DNA of 64,000 nucleotides from Uranotaenia lowii (Eukaryota; Arthropoda; Insecta; Diptera; Culicidae): assembly GCF_029784155.1 (NCBI RefSeq), contig NC_073692.1, forward strand, positions 161,601,582-161,665,581. Reading direction: 5' to 3'. Below the pieces are notes generated by a model. That model was not told the DNA's origin. It did not search any database and saw nothing but the letters and a program-made list of their open reading frames with translations. Positions 45,570-58,519 of this stretch are shown here, in pieces. Position 1 is the stretch's first letter; every line of letters begins with the position of its first letter. The translations under genes were made by a program, and so were the position numbers.

Positions 45570-47390
45570 AAAATAGACCCCTTAACTATGCAGTAAATCC
45601 GTTTCTAGCAGGCAAAAAACGTTGCCTGACTAATAAAAATAGAAATGAAGTAAACAAGGCCTTCCGAGGGGGTGGGGAGGGGGGGGTTTGGATGTTAGGG
45701 GTTTAACCCCTCCATGGAGATTTTTTCTAAGTAAAATTTTCAGATCAAAAAATGAATTTACAATAGTATCTGGAATTTTTTTTTATCCTAAAAGGTGTTC
45801 AAAAATAGGTTTAAACAAAAATGTCAGAAAATTGGCGAAAGTTTTTCCTCGATCACTCTAGGCCACAGACATTTCCTTTAACGACAATATGTGGTCCTTA
45901 CGAATTGTAACTTGTTTTTTTCCTAAGTTTAGAGTTGCAATTCAATAGACCTCTTGTATTGAATCTCAAATCTTTACACACAAAAACCCTACCTTAAAAA
46001 TGGGTATTTATTAAAAAGTGTAACAAAATAAGTTCAGAATTTGAAACCAACCATTTGAAATTCAAAATTCATGCATCGATAAATAATTTCACAAACCAAC
46101 AAGTGACAGGTGGTCATTGGTCAACAGAATTAGAAAAAAAAATCTCAAACCTAGTATCCATTTCTTTTTTACTAATCTCTTTGATTATTAAAAAAAATCG
46201 TTAATGTCATTACAATTTTTATGCTAAAATGAAATATTATTCAAGAAACCAATTTCAGTCTCTAGTAAGTTTTTCGTTACTGTTCTTCTCATCTCTTCAA
46301 TTGTTTCTCAAACTTTATATTCAAATGTGTTTTGATCAATTACACAAGACCACAAAATTCATATTTTTTTCAAGGTGCAAAGATTTTTTAACTTATTTAT
46401 TTGGGTGCATTTTTTTACAATGTATTTATTTAAAACGGCTCATACACTTTGTTTAAAGGAGTCAAAATCAGTTTTTATCGCGTTTTATAATTCTCTAGTA
46501 AATACTATTGTACATAGCAGATAAAAAAGTAAAAGTATTAAAGATGTAGATTGATAGATTTAAGGAATAGGTAAAGCTCAGACATACATATATACTAAGT
46601 ATATCGCGGCCAACACATCTCTTACAGGTACATAAGGTTGTTTTTTCCGTGCCTTAATTGAATCAACTAGCTTCGTTCCGGCGATAGTATGAACCTCACA
46701 TGAATTATTTGTATTCGATTTGTTTTTATCAGCCTCTATTTTTGAAAAAAAAAAAAAAGTTTAAAAGAGATAGAAATTATTTAAGAAATTTCTTCATTTT
46801 TGGCAAAACCTCAAAAATTTTCAAATAAAGCTTTTCAACTTATTATCAATTTTTCTCAAGACAGAAAGTTTTTCTTCTGCGAAAAAAGTAATAGAACTAT
46901 TCTATTTGTATCCTTTACCCGATTTTTAAATATGATGAAGATTTGACTTCTTTTAAAAAAGTGTTAATCCTAATAGAATTTTAAATATCTTTTCAAGCAA
47001 TTATCAAATCGTTTTGCAGGAATAAACAAATTTGTAGAATATTTTTTTTTTTTTTGAAAACTTTCTTTGTCATGTCAGTTATACTAGTTATGATAGTTTT
47101 AAATTTTTTCAAATCTGAAAAAACTTTAATTTTAAAAAAAATGTCATTAAGTTTATCAAATAAATATCATTCGTAATCATTTTATCAATGATTGATCTCA
47201 GTCAAAATTCAACACAATTTTTTTTTTAAATGATAAACACCATAAAACCAAAACTAAGGGTGACAGACAAATCGGACAAAAGATAAGAGTTCTTTTTTTT
47301 TGTTTCGATTAAAGTCGTTTTACCATCTTTATGGCATTCGCGACTTTATCAACGTTGCAGTTGGCGGATCGTTATTGAAGAACTTATCCG
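45570..47390. other. AT-rich gene-free stretch
   Basis: A G-rich run lies at 45669-45687. Otherwise A/T-rich with no recognisable coding or paired repeats. Confidence 0.45.
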
Positions 47391-47394
47391 GTAC

Positions 47395-47460
47395 AACTGT
47401 GTTCGATGTTTACTCTTGGGCTCGAACTCGCGGACATCGGCTCAGGAGACAACAAACAAA
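47395..47460 (-). repeat. tRNA-derived SINE head, second copy of the 13800 family
   Basis: The minus strand reads 'cctgagccgatgtccgcgag' then 'ttcgagcccaagagtaaac', matching 13831-13872. The box A half is less clear. Confidence 0.5.
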
Positions 47461-47499
47461 TAAGAGTTCAGAACAGTTAAATCTAAAAAAATTTTAAAT

Positions 47500-50469
47500 C
47501 CAAAGCTCCATAATGCTGTTTCCTTGAGTAATCAAATAAATTCTTTAAATAAGTTTCTTATATGCCATGATGGTTATTGAAAAAAAATCCATCTGAATTG
47601 TTAATAAACTTATCTTTTCAATCTACATATGTTGCTTTTAATTTCCAAATAAATTTACTGGATTACCTACACTGGACACACTGGACATACCTACATTCTT
47701 CAAGTCTGACTTTTCAATTTTTTGTACTATTATTGATAACCTTTTTTTCTTTTCAAATCTTGAATTTTTGATAAGAAAAACAAAATTTCTACATTTTTTC
47801 CTAGGATCCAATATTCCCGGATACGATGACAAAATATTCAGAGGTTAAAATTTTAAACTAAAAAAACTCACTCAAAAAAAAATTTTTTTTCCCGGGATTT
47901 TAAGCCCAATGGGTTTATTCATTCCAATTAAAAAAAAATAATTAAAATATTTCACAGTATTTTTTATTTTAAATCATCTTTCTTGAAACGAATATATTTT
48001 TATAATAATTTTTGCAAAGTTTGAAAAAATATTTGAAGTAGGAGCTGTAAAGCTTAGTTTTAATTGTCAATGATGCAAATTAGTATATGCTTCGTGCTCT
48101 CACTATGAAACGACTGTTAAGTTTGATTTTTTTTAAGGATTTTTACGGCTTTCAGACTCGAATTTTATTTTAACTAAAAATGACTGATTTCTACTACAGT
48201 CGTTTTTACTTAAAAAATTGAGAATAATAGTCGTTCAAAATTCTTAAAACCAAATTGTTTTAGAAATGAATTTGCTTATTTGTTGTGCATTTTTGGTATT
48301 GTCATTATTTTTAGCTGACTTTCAAGTTTGACCCCCCCCCCTCCCCATAGACGGGTCCTTCGCACAGGCCTGCAAGTTAATAACTAATAGCGAGCAATTT
48401 CATTGATCGCAATTTGTGCAATCGGTATTTACACATACACGGTAGATGTGTTCTGATGGAAAAATAAAACGATGTTGAAACCGAATTTTAGAGGTCACAT
48501 TCTTCGAGAATGACAAGGTTCGAACCAGATTTTAATCGGTTTTTACAGGTGAATTTGAGTAAAATAAATATCATGATTTTGAAAGGTTTTGCTTCTATGG
48601 TCAAAATAATAGATCAATACATGATTGAAAAAAGTTTGCAAAGGTAGAAAAGGGATTTAATAATAAAGTTGCAGTATTTCTTTCAATCAAGGATAAATTA
48701 TTTTTTATGTTTTTACATTAAATATCATATTAACACCTTCATTTTCTCCTTAGAAAGTTTATCGATCAAATTAATAATTTTTTGAATACACACGTTTGGA
48801 ACTCTCCGGATTCTAAATGATCATAGCCTTAGAGATTTACTTAGTTTTAAGTTAAATGAATTTCTTCAAAGAAACATGTAGTTTCACAGAAATCATTTAT
48901 ATTTATGGTCGTTTTTATCACACGACCGTCCTCGTTCCAATTGGAGTATGTGAGTCAAATTTGGTGTTATTTTGTTAACCCGTTATAAATTGTTTCTGGT
49001 GCGTACAAACATATTTGCACGCTCTCCACCCTCCTCAGGAGGGCCTCCTGTTTTATAAAAATGTGAACCAATCATTGTTTTGAAAACTAATCAACAGTTC
49101 ACGGAATGACTTACACACTCCTTATAAAAGTGCTCATAACTATGTACCGATTGAGCTATAATATTACAAGATTAGGAGCTGTCCTTTTTTTACTATAAAA
49201 ACTGTCCATTTAACAACACTGTTTTTCTTCAACTAGTTAGCAGTGCTGTATCCCAATCGGAATCGTTCTTTATCCGTGATAGTCCCGACAGCTTTTTTTT
49301 TGCTACTCAACCAACTACATCTGCACACTACTGCAACTCGTTCTGATCAATCGAGCATACGATGGGTAGAAGAAAAAAAAACTCCGGTGCCAGAAATGAT
49401 GAAATTGGCGGAAAAATGGCACGCTGCTGCCTCTCGCTGCTTGACATGCACAATAGAAGCCCGATTAGCTCCAGGGAAGGCGAGTTTTTACCCAATCACT
49501 CTTCACCGTCATCCGTAGGACACTTTCTGCGAGAGATCCATTCATCCGTTCAGTCTCATTTCGTTCAATCGTTCTATTTTGATAAACTGGTCTCATTCGG
49601 CTTTGATGGGTGTTTGAGTTGTGCACTTTTGATTGGAAAGTCTTTCCGAGTGCGAAAGAAAATTTAAGAGAATTCACATGGGAAGCCTTCATAATTCCTC
49701 GGTATTCAGATATTGGATAAGGTTTTGAGGAATCATAACATGCAACTTAGACACTCGAACTTGAAGTAATCATCGCTCTTAACCGGATTCGAAATCAAAA
49801 TTCGAAGTATGTGCCACTGCATAAATGATGTTCTAATCCATCATCCTAGGGTTCAATGAGATTAGAAAGGGGGTGAACGAAAATTTTATGTATGAGGAGA
49901 GGGGAGATTGGTAACTTTGACGAAAGTGTAACTTCGAATCCTCTCATCACACATCTCCCCCACCGTACATATCTCACCCGATTTCCCCGTCCTCGTTAGT
50001 TCTGGTCGATGCACACAAATTCATCCATCTCGTTTCGCAATAGCGGAAGGAAAATAACAGTTAAGATAGGATGCAGCAACTATTTCTCCGATGCATGTGT
50101 AGAGTAGCGCACTGAGAAATGAAGTTGCACGACATACTTCCATACGTACATAGGTACACCTACTAGAAGGACTGGAAATGTAGCATTTTTCCAAACAAGC
50201 GCTTACCGAGAGCAGCGCAGCCGGGAAGCATTCATTCATTCAACTCAACACACAACTTGGGATTCTGGAAACGTGGAAAAAAGCTATTATGGAGCCCGAG
50301 CTGCGAAAAATGGCTTCGGCGAAAAGACGTGTGAGCAGAATAGGCTGCTTCAGCGATTCTAAAGCGAGAAAACGTCGTGAATGAACATGATTTAATCCTA
50401 AGAAACCAAAAGTTCCAATAAACAGGTTATCAAAAGCTTATTCAGCTTTGTTTAACGAATGAATAGCAT
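47500..50469. other. Gene-free stretch
   Basis: AT-rich to 49200. 49230-50290 has a more even composition and may be non-repetitive. A plus-strand frame of 101 codons (49362-49667, MGRRKKNSGARNDEIGGK…) has no family signature and no flanking splice evidence, so I do not call it a gene. Confidence 0.4.
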
Positions 50470-53233
50470 CCCAAGTAACACAGATTATGCCAACTAGCAT
50501 TAGGAAGTTTTATCATGGTTTAATTATGGCATTTTTTTGTGCAGCTCGTTTTATGGCGGTTTTATTATGGTCATGCAGAATGCTTATAATTTCTTTACGA
50601 CCATATGTTTTCAGATGGTTTTGAAAACGCTAATAAAACTTTTATTAAACATGCTGTTTTAGTTATTTTGAAAGAGTTGTGAATGCTTTTTTTAAACTAT
50701 AATAAAACACAAACCTAGAAGTTCGCTCCAAGCTTTCTTTTGCATGTTCTATAATAGCACTGAGTGCATGATTATTAAACCGCCATAAAACTTAGTGACA
50801 GTTCTCGATCAAGATGTCAAAACAGGACACGCTCAGATTAGATAGCACATATTTGAATTGGAACTCCCATTTTTACACATTTTTGGTATGTTATGCGTGT
50901 TGGTTTTGAGTTAAAATTAAAAAAATGCATCTTTGAAAACTTGAAATCACCGAAAGTGGTATGAATATCTTTACAATATGAGTATTGAGTGAAAGGGCCC
51001 AAATAGTAGGAAAAAAATTGTTGCTTGACGCCATCATTAATTCAAGATGGCGGCTTCCGCTTTTATTTTCAAACCTGTAAATTACTGAAAATATCGTGAA
51101 ACCTTCACAATATGGTAATTAGGTGAAAGTAATAAGAGAGTAGAATAAGAGTAGAAATCAAATTTCGTTGCCTGTCGCCATCTTAAATCCAAGATGGCGG
51201 CTACCACTCAACTTGAAAATACTGTAAATGACTGAAAATCGCATAAAACCTATATTATAGGGGTATAATTTGAAAGAAATCAACCGGTAGAAGTTGAATT
51301 TCGCTATCAGACACCATCTTGAAATCCAAGATGGCGGCTTCCGCTAAACTTTAAAATGTAGTAAATGACTTAAAATGACATGAAACCCAGGTGGTATTGG
51401 GTGGAAGGGCTTAACGAGTAGAAGTCGAATATTGCTATCTTACGCCATCTTGAAATCCAAGATGGCAGCTTTCTATAAACTTTAAAAATGCTTTAAATCA
51501 TTGAATATCGCATGAAACCTCCAAAATATGGGTGTTTGTCAATTGGGATAAGCTATAAAAAGTTTATTTTTGCATTCTGACGCTATCGTGAAATCCAAGA
51601 TGGTGGCTTCAGCTGAACTTAAAAATACTGTAAATGAATGAAAATAGCATGAAACTCCCAAATATATTGTATTGGGTGCTGAGGCTAAATGATAGAAGTC
51701 AAATATCTGTTTTCGCGTTTCTCTGAAAATCTGTAAGTGACTGAAAATCTCACAAAAACCACCACAATACAGACCCCTTTCGTTTTTGGCAACATTCGAT
51801 TTTGGCAACATCGAATTTGGCACATGTGCCTAAATCAGACGGTTAACAGAAACAACATAACCTTATAGTTTTCGCAAGAATAAGACCAATACAATTTAAA
51901 CATAAAAGCATGATAGGAATAATAGAATTACATAAATGGAAAAAAAAACAAAAACTATAAACAAAACAAGAAAAGTGCTAAATGCATTAGAAACATAATG
52001 GAAAAATAAAAAAAGTGATTTAAAATGATCTAAATTGTCTTAAAATAGTAGTTTTAATGTAGTATTACGTGAAAAAAGTTGTGTTCAAGCGATTTTCATT
52101 GATTAACAGTATTTTAAATTCAGTGGAAGCTGCCATCTTGGATTTCAAGATGGCGTCGGAAAGAAAAAAACGACTTCTAGTTTAGCCCTTTCACCCAATA
52201 CCCGTATAGTGGTGGTTTAATGCGACTTTTTGTCAGCATTAAGCATTAAAAGTTGAGCGGATGCCGCCATTTTGGATTTCAAGATGGCGTCTGATAGCGA
52301 AATTCAACTTCTACTCGTTTAGCCCTTTCACCCGATACCCATTTTGTTGGGGTTTCATGCGATTTCAAGTCATTTACACCATTTTAAAGTTCAGCGGAAG
52401 CCGCCATCTTGGATTTCAAGATGGCGTCAGACAACGAAATTTGACTTCAACTCATGATTTATTCCACGGGTCATTCAAAACCAATCCCTTTTCATTCAAA
52501 AAGTCTGTCCTCATTTACTGTACTAATGATTAACAACTCAGAAATGATGAACTCAACCTTAGCGTGTAATTGGTTGGCTTGCGAGAGAAACGTCAAATCG
52601 TAGCTTTTTTTGGGGTCATCATTAAACCATAATAAAACTATGAATTGACTCACGCCATGTTGATTGCAAAATCGAAGGGCACAAAATGACGCCATGTCGA
52701 TGGATTCACAATGCAAGCATTGGAAAAAAAATTTTCAGGCCTTTTTCCATCAATTCCATCATGATTGACCATCAGATTTGACGAGGCGCATTTATTTTAA
52801 GATACTATTTCATATACATTTTACCTAAAATCTTGACTGGCAGTAGAAAAGAAGCTCAATATATGGTTATAACATTGGTTTTTTTAGCTTTTAATTTTAC
52901 CAGATCATATCTGAACAATGCAATCATCATTCATCAACCATTATGGTTGCTGGAAAAAATAGAAAAAAAAAACTCCGAGAACTGACAGAACCGAAAAAAA
53001 CAAAAATTTCTAACATGTTTTATAATAGCTTTTTAAAAGCTTTGGTGACCAACATTGATGACCATCAATTATATGTCTTGATGACGTTTCTAGGGTAGGG
53101 CCAAATAGCCTGATTTTAGCTTTATTAGAGTCCAGATGATGTTATAAAATGCGCTTTAGCTTTTTATGAAGATTAATGCGATAGTCCAAACGATATTTTA
53201 CTGACCATAATAAAGCTAAAATTGTTACTTGGG
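50470..53233. mobile_element. Large foldback-type element with 'gccatcttg' hairpin arrays
   Basis: Ends CCCAAGTAACA (50470) and inverse GTTACTTGGG (53233) are flanked by AT on each side (50468-50469, 53234-53235). Inside are five direct ~135-bp units on the left (51041, 51179, 51313, 51443, 51580) and three on the right in the opposite orientation (52132, 52262, 52400). Each carries a 9-bp-stem hairpin GCCATCTTG/CAAGATGGC. Between them lie 51780-52080, A-rich and with 'tttttggcaacattcgattttggcaac' near 51786. No transposase. The shared end with the 100-bp MITE at 53736 suggests one superfamily. Confidence 0.65.
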
Positions 53234-53538
53234 ATTCTACTCAGCCTTAAATTTAAGTTCTAATAAATACTTCCTAAGTTTATAGATGAAGCTGAGAAGA
53301 CGGCTATTCGGCCACCACATGAGACCTCGAAAAAATGATTAATGAAAAAAGAATCATACTTTTCTTTGCTTGGGATTTTCATACCTATTTATTTTAATTA
53401 AATGTTACTTTAACTGTGAATGAATGTTAAACCTACATGGCAAATTTGCATGCAAATTTGAACCGAAATCATCGAGGTATATACTGAGCACGCTACTTCT
53501 GTACCATGATCAATGCTCAGATTGATGCTACTCAGAAC

Positions 53539-54010
53539 CAAGGTTGCCGAAATCACAGAAAAATCTGTAATTTCACAGAATTTTGAGCAAATTTTCATCA
53601 CAGAATCTGTGTCACAGAACACAGAAATTTGAAATTTTTACAGATTTCACAGAATTTTTGAATTTTTAATTGATTTCCGAAATAATGTATCAAATTAAGA
53701 TTTCTTTCTTTGAATTAGAAAAGTATAGTAAGATAACCCAAGTAACATTTAAAGTTTTTTTGCAGGCTACAAGACAAATTTTTGGTTTTATATGGGGCTT
53801 TAGGAGTCTAATAAAACGATTGGTGTTACTTGGGTTAGTAATGTCTATTGATTTTGCTCAACTGAAATGTGAAAAAGACCCAATTCATCATGAATTTTCT
53901 ATGAAATTCAAGAAAACAGCATCACAGAAACCCATCACAGAATTTTTGGGTTAAATCACAAAAAGTCAGAATTAATTTTCTCAAAACACAGAATTTTTTC
54001 GGCAACCTTG
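53539..54010. mobile_element. hAT MITE with 8-bp target duplication
   Basis: CAAGGTTGCCGAAA (53539) and its exact inverse ending GGCAACCTTG (54010) are flanked by perfect CTCAGAAC copies (53531-53538, 54011-54018). The interior has repeated 'tcacagaa' words. 100 bp of it is a second MITE (53736-53835). Confidence 0.88.
53736..53835. mobile_element. 100-bp MITE nested in the hAT MITE
   Basis: ACCCAAGTAACA … TGTTACTTGGGT with TA on each side (53734-53735, 53836-53837). Same ends as the large element at 50470-53233. It entered the hAT MITE after that one inserted. Confidence 0.8.
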
Positions 54011-56546
54011 CTCAGAACACCAATATAAAATAAACTTAGAATTATCGCCTCTTTAAAGCAGGTGCTATCAAAAAAATGTAAACATTCATAGCTGTCCACC
54101 AAAGGATATATCAACTTTTTCAAAAACAAACTAGGAGGAACTGAAATTAAACTCGAGTGCTTATACAAATATTTAAAGTTGTTTTTTGCGATTCATTTTC
54201 TTACTTAAAAAAAACGAACACAAACACACACAGGATCTCAATGAAACTTGATGTTTCATCGAAGAGATTCCTGTTTACTTAACTCTAGGCGCCTAGCACA
54301 GTGATCGACAACCTTTTGAGTCGAAAGAAAAAAAAGTTCAAATTTTCAAAATTTCAGGGTCTTAAAGAACCACATAAATTATCAATGAACATGATTTATA
54401 CCAAAATACCTTTAAACCTATAAGTTTTTTTTCTTACTTCTGGATATTTGAAATCTGATTTTGATTATTATTAAGAACAATGGCTCACTTTTTGATCGTC
54501 AACTCTTCTAACATGGTTTGATTTTACATCAATTTTAAAACTTTGACGAATTTCGAGTGAAGACAATTTTTAATCCTTATAAAGCTTAAATGAATAATTT
54601 GTATTTTGTGACAGATTTGAACATATTTTTATCAGAATACTCATAATTTCTTCGGCAAAGAAAAGCATTTAAAAAAAACTAAGTATAGGGAACATTATAT
54701 TTTTTAATTACCATGCCTTTCATGACATTCCTCGGGCTGAGCTAATCCTTTACAAAATCCAGAAGTATGAGGCGAAGTTCAACAAAAATTCATGTAGCTG
54801 AAAAGAATAACTTTCATAAATTATGCTCCTGACAACTGGTAGAATTCAGAATTCATGACATCATGCAAACGTGTTATCAAATTTTTATGCATCTTGAAAA
54901 TTCAAAAATCTCATTTTATGTCGTCCAATTGAATGAAGAAGGACAAGCAATACATTGTATACTATTCATCAATGCCGGCTAAAGCTAAGATAACTGTCAA
55001 AAAAATCTGTGGTTCGACAAGTATGAACCTCTTATAATGTGAATTTAACTAGCAAAATCAGAGCAAGTGTACTTTAAAAGTTTCAAAACAAAAACGAATA
55101 AAACGGTGATAAACTCTTAACTAAAATGGGAAAAATATGTGCGTTATTGAAATTCAGTTCAAAAATTTGTGTGTTTTGGTAAATATTGGCTGCAAGCATC
55201 ACACTTGTAATTTTAAATGTATTTAAAGACTCAAAGGTTCACTTAATTTGAATACACACTGTTTAATTATGAGAATTTGAATCATATTAAAATACGGCGA
55301 TAAAAATCTTCAAACAAATATTAAAAACTGCTTAGGGGTTTAAAGGTCAATTAAGTTATTTATTACAAGTATTTAGCCTGTGAATGAGTTTATAAAAAGA
55401 TTTTAGGAATTGAAATGTTAATATATTCGCAATGCTAATTTGAGTTTGAAAAAATGTTAAACTTAAATTTTTAATTCTCAATTCTTAGTATTGAAATTTT
55501 ATATTTATGTAGATTTCGTTTATTCATTCACTTTTAAAATCGTTATTTATTGAGTAGGCATTCCAGATTTTTTCTGAACTCTGAACTGAACTGAACTCTG
55601 AATTTTTTTAACTCAAAACCGGGTAATATCCGGTCATATTCAGCTAAAATCTACGTATTTTCTATAAAAAGGCTGAAAAATTTACACACGAAAATTGATC
55701 TTTACCAAGGCGCTGCTGATGTGTGTTATCTCATCTCTTATCCCACTATTTAAAAAAAAAATTACATAGGAATTCGCTACAACAAGTTGAAAATTTGTAA
55801 ATTCGTAAAAATTGTAAATAATCCTAGAAAACCGGGCCTTTTTCTGCGATATCCGGGCAACTGGGCCGGACATAGCATTCTCATTTTTTTTTCTTTGAAA
55901 ATCTGAATATCTGAAATGCCTCTGAGATATATTTATTCAGATACATTAAAATTATCGGTTTCAATTCAAATAAACAAGATAGGATTGATATGATTTTTCC
56001 GATTTTTTTTTGTGTTGATACGTATCAAAGTTGTAAATATTTTTCAAAATGGTTGATTAATTCTAATACGATTTTAGAAATTTCAACTAATCATTTTTCA
56101 TAGAAGACAAAAAAGTGATTGCAAGTGCTTAAAATATAGATTTGATGAGGTTTGCATTGTTTGATAACAAAGCAGAGGCTGTCTAAGAACTACTTTTTCG
56201 TTAATGATTCACTTTGATTTTCCTGTTAGCTACAGCTCATCTTTGATCTTTAATTTGATTTAAAATTTTATTGTTTAAAACTATGGTTATCCTTTGCATT
56301 TACGGTTAACGATAAATCAAATCTCTATCTCAATGCTGATGCTTTAAAAACGGCGAAAAGCATAAAATGTTAAATGAAATTAAACAAAATGCTATTTTTA
56401 AATTTGGTCCTTTCCGCTCTTTCCTACAGCAGATGCAGTTTTAAATTTTTTTTTCTGGAAGTATATTAATCCGTTTGCCAGGTCACAAGACTCAATTATC
56501 GATTAAGCAGGATTTCATAATAAATTATTCAAAAATATATGTAACA

Positions 56547-58302
56547 CTAGCTGACCCGGTGTGCTTTGCTACACCCCCAACAGTTATTGAAATTTGTGTT
56601 ACCTAGTTATTGAAATTTTCTTTTATTGGCAAAAAATTTCAGAATCATTCAAATGTTTTTCCAAAATAAAATTGCACATTTGTTTTATTTTGAAATCTTA
56701 ATTATTTTTTTTAAACTCGTGTTCGAATCTTTTTATGACTCTGGATTTATTTGCTTCAAAAGTTTATAACTTATGCCAACATATTTTTTATATATGGAAT
56801 CTTCACTGTCCCGTCACGGGACACCTACTTGATCTATTCGGCTTCGAATTAATATACAAATTATGAGAGTGACCTCCTCCCCCATTCCTTTATTTAATGG
56901 AAGAAAAGGGGGGTTTTGTAACATCAGAACGTACCCTCTCATGACACTACCTTCATTAGTTGATCGTTTGCTTCATTAGTTGTCGCGTTATGCTATAAAA
57001 TTAGTATCGGAGTCCCACTTCCTTTCATCTTCTACATCCAGATGTTAAAATCCTAATGATCAAATAAATTTTAAAAAAATTCTATCTATCTTCTACCTGG
57101 AAGGAGGGGATCAAGATCAAACATTCCGTGTATTTAAATACATTCCCATGCCAAATTATGTTCCATTTGATCGATTGCATGATTGTTTCCATGACATATT
57201 TGGTTCCATTTGTTAGATAATTTCTCGGTTTGTGCAAAACAATCGTATGTTAGCTCTCGTCTTACCCAACTGTATCCCCAATTGACGGAGAACGAAGCCT
57301 AAAATAAACAAATAACCATTTTACGTATCCGAATGCTTTTCCATGCAAAAGTTGTTTCTATTTGCTCGATTAGTTCTCGAGTTATGCGAAAAATTGTTAA
57401 GGGGCCCCCCTCTCTCTCCTTGCTATCATCCAACTGAAAGGAGGCAGTAGTACCAAATATTAACAAAAATATACCTTGAGCTTAAATACTCTTCCAAGCC
57501 AAATTTCGTTCCATTTGCTGGGTAAGTTCCCGAGTGATGTAAGAAATTGTATGGGAGCACTCTCCTCCTTTAAGATTTTCCTACTGAAAGAACGGAGGGT
57601 TCTCAAAATATCATAGAAACATTTTTCGTAATCAAATAGCTTCCCACGCCAAATATGGTTCCATTCGCTTGATTATTTGCCCAGTAATGCTGAAAATTGG
57701 AAAGATGTCCCCTCCCCACTTTCTATCTTCTCACTGGAAGAAGGGAGGGGTACCAAATATTCATAGAACTATTTATCGTACCCAAAGACCTTTCCAAGCC
57801 AAATTTGGTGCCATTTGCTCGAATAGTTTTCAAGTTATGCAGTGACAAAGAGGTTAAAGCCCCCCCCCCCCATCCCCCTTTTCCTGTATCTCGACTGGAT
57901 GGAGGAAGGGGTCTGAAATAATCATAGAACCATTTCTCGTATTCCACTACCCTCCCATGCCAAATTTGGTTCCATTAGCTTGATTAGTTCTCCAGTTATG
58001 TTAAAAATTATAAGGTTGGGCCCCTCCCTCCCTCGTATCTTACCAGTGGAAAGAGGGAGGGGTACCAACTATTCATAGAAACATTCCTCGTATCCAAGCA
58101 CTCACCCATGCCAAGTTTGGTATGATTTGCTTGATCAGTTCTCGAGTTATGAAGACTTATTACTTTTATATGAGAGACCCCCTCCCCCCTTCCAGAAAGC
58201 GGGAGGGGTCCCAAACTATTATAGGAACCTTCCCCGGCATCCAATACCCTCATATGCCAAGTTTCAAGCAAATCGGTTCAGTAGTTTTCGAGTCTATAGG
58301 GA

Positions 58303-58347
<45 letters not shown>

Positions 58348-58369
58348 AATTCATTTTTATATATATAGA
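56547..58369 (-). mobile_element. Complete non-autonomous Helitron
   Basis: On the minus strand it starts TCTATATATATAAAAATGAA (58369) after an A. It ends with a hairpin (GGTGT…ACACC, 56558-56575) and CCGGGTCAGCTAG (56547) before a T. TC start, hairpin, CTAG end and A/T target without duplication are the Helitron rules. Near the 5' end (GACA)n is at 58304-58346. The 1.82-kb body has no Rep or helicase coding and is mostly tandem repeats, so it must move in trans. Confidence 0.85.
57116..58290. repeat. About eight ~150-bp tandem units inside the Helitron
   Basis: The phrase 'ccaagccaaatttggttccatttgctcgattagttctcgagttatg' (in parts) recurs near 57150, 57340, 57490, 57635, 57785, 57950, 58105 and 58250. 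Each is followed by a C/T-rich then 'gga(g)gggtaccaaatattcatagaa' segment. Copies differ by 20-40% by eye. Confidence 0.75.
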
Positions 58370-58447
58370 TTAGCACTGAACTAAAGAGCCGCAGCTTTAC
58401 ATCAAAAGAGCCGAAGGTTGCCGACCTATGGTCTAGCATTATACAAA

Positions 58448-58515
58448 TGGATTGGATCTCATGACCGTTGGTTTAGAAGACTTGAAGGTTATCCTCTACG
58501 CCACGAGCTGCGGCT
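58448..58515 (-). repeat. tRNA-derived SINE head, Arg(UCU)-like family, copy 1
   Basis: The minus strand reads 'gtggcgtagaggataacc', 'ttcaagtcttctaaacc' and 'ggtcatgagatccaatcc'. The CTTCTAA loop word is that of tRNA-Arg(UCU). Related to 62445-62524. It lies just beyond the right flank of the hAT element. Confidence 0.55.
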
Positions 58516-58519
58516 TACT

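Larger units (their letters stand above)
54299..58430. mobile_element. hAT element interrupted by a Helitron
   Basis: The left end CAGTGATCGACAACCTTTTG (54299) and the right end, read inward as CATAGGTCGGCAACCTTCGG from 58430, match 13 of 17. The flanking 8-mers GCCTAGCA (54291-54298) and GTCTAGCA (58431-58438) match 7 of 8. The consensus 'CAGTGGTCGGCAACCTT' is a familiar hAT terminus. Without the nested Helitron it is about 2.3 kb. No transposase motif could be read in 54340-56540; the sequence is AT-rich and decayed. Confidence 0.65.

Noticed and set aside
45311..45706. 131-codon plus-strand ORF with VRFGSNTSDVNFPNF
   Set aside because: Spans a MITE and the following simple-sequence flank; 'tacgag' repeats keep the frame open.
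49362..49667. 101-codon plus-strand frame as a host gene
   Set aside because: No family similarity, overlapping frames on both strands, and no splice or polyadenylation context.
58122..58384. ORFs ending in TDRQTDRQTDRQ
   Set aside because: Translation of the (GACA)n microsatellite within the Helitron.
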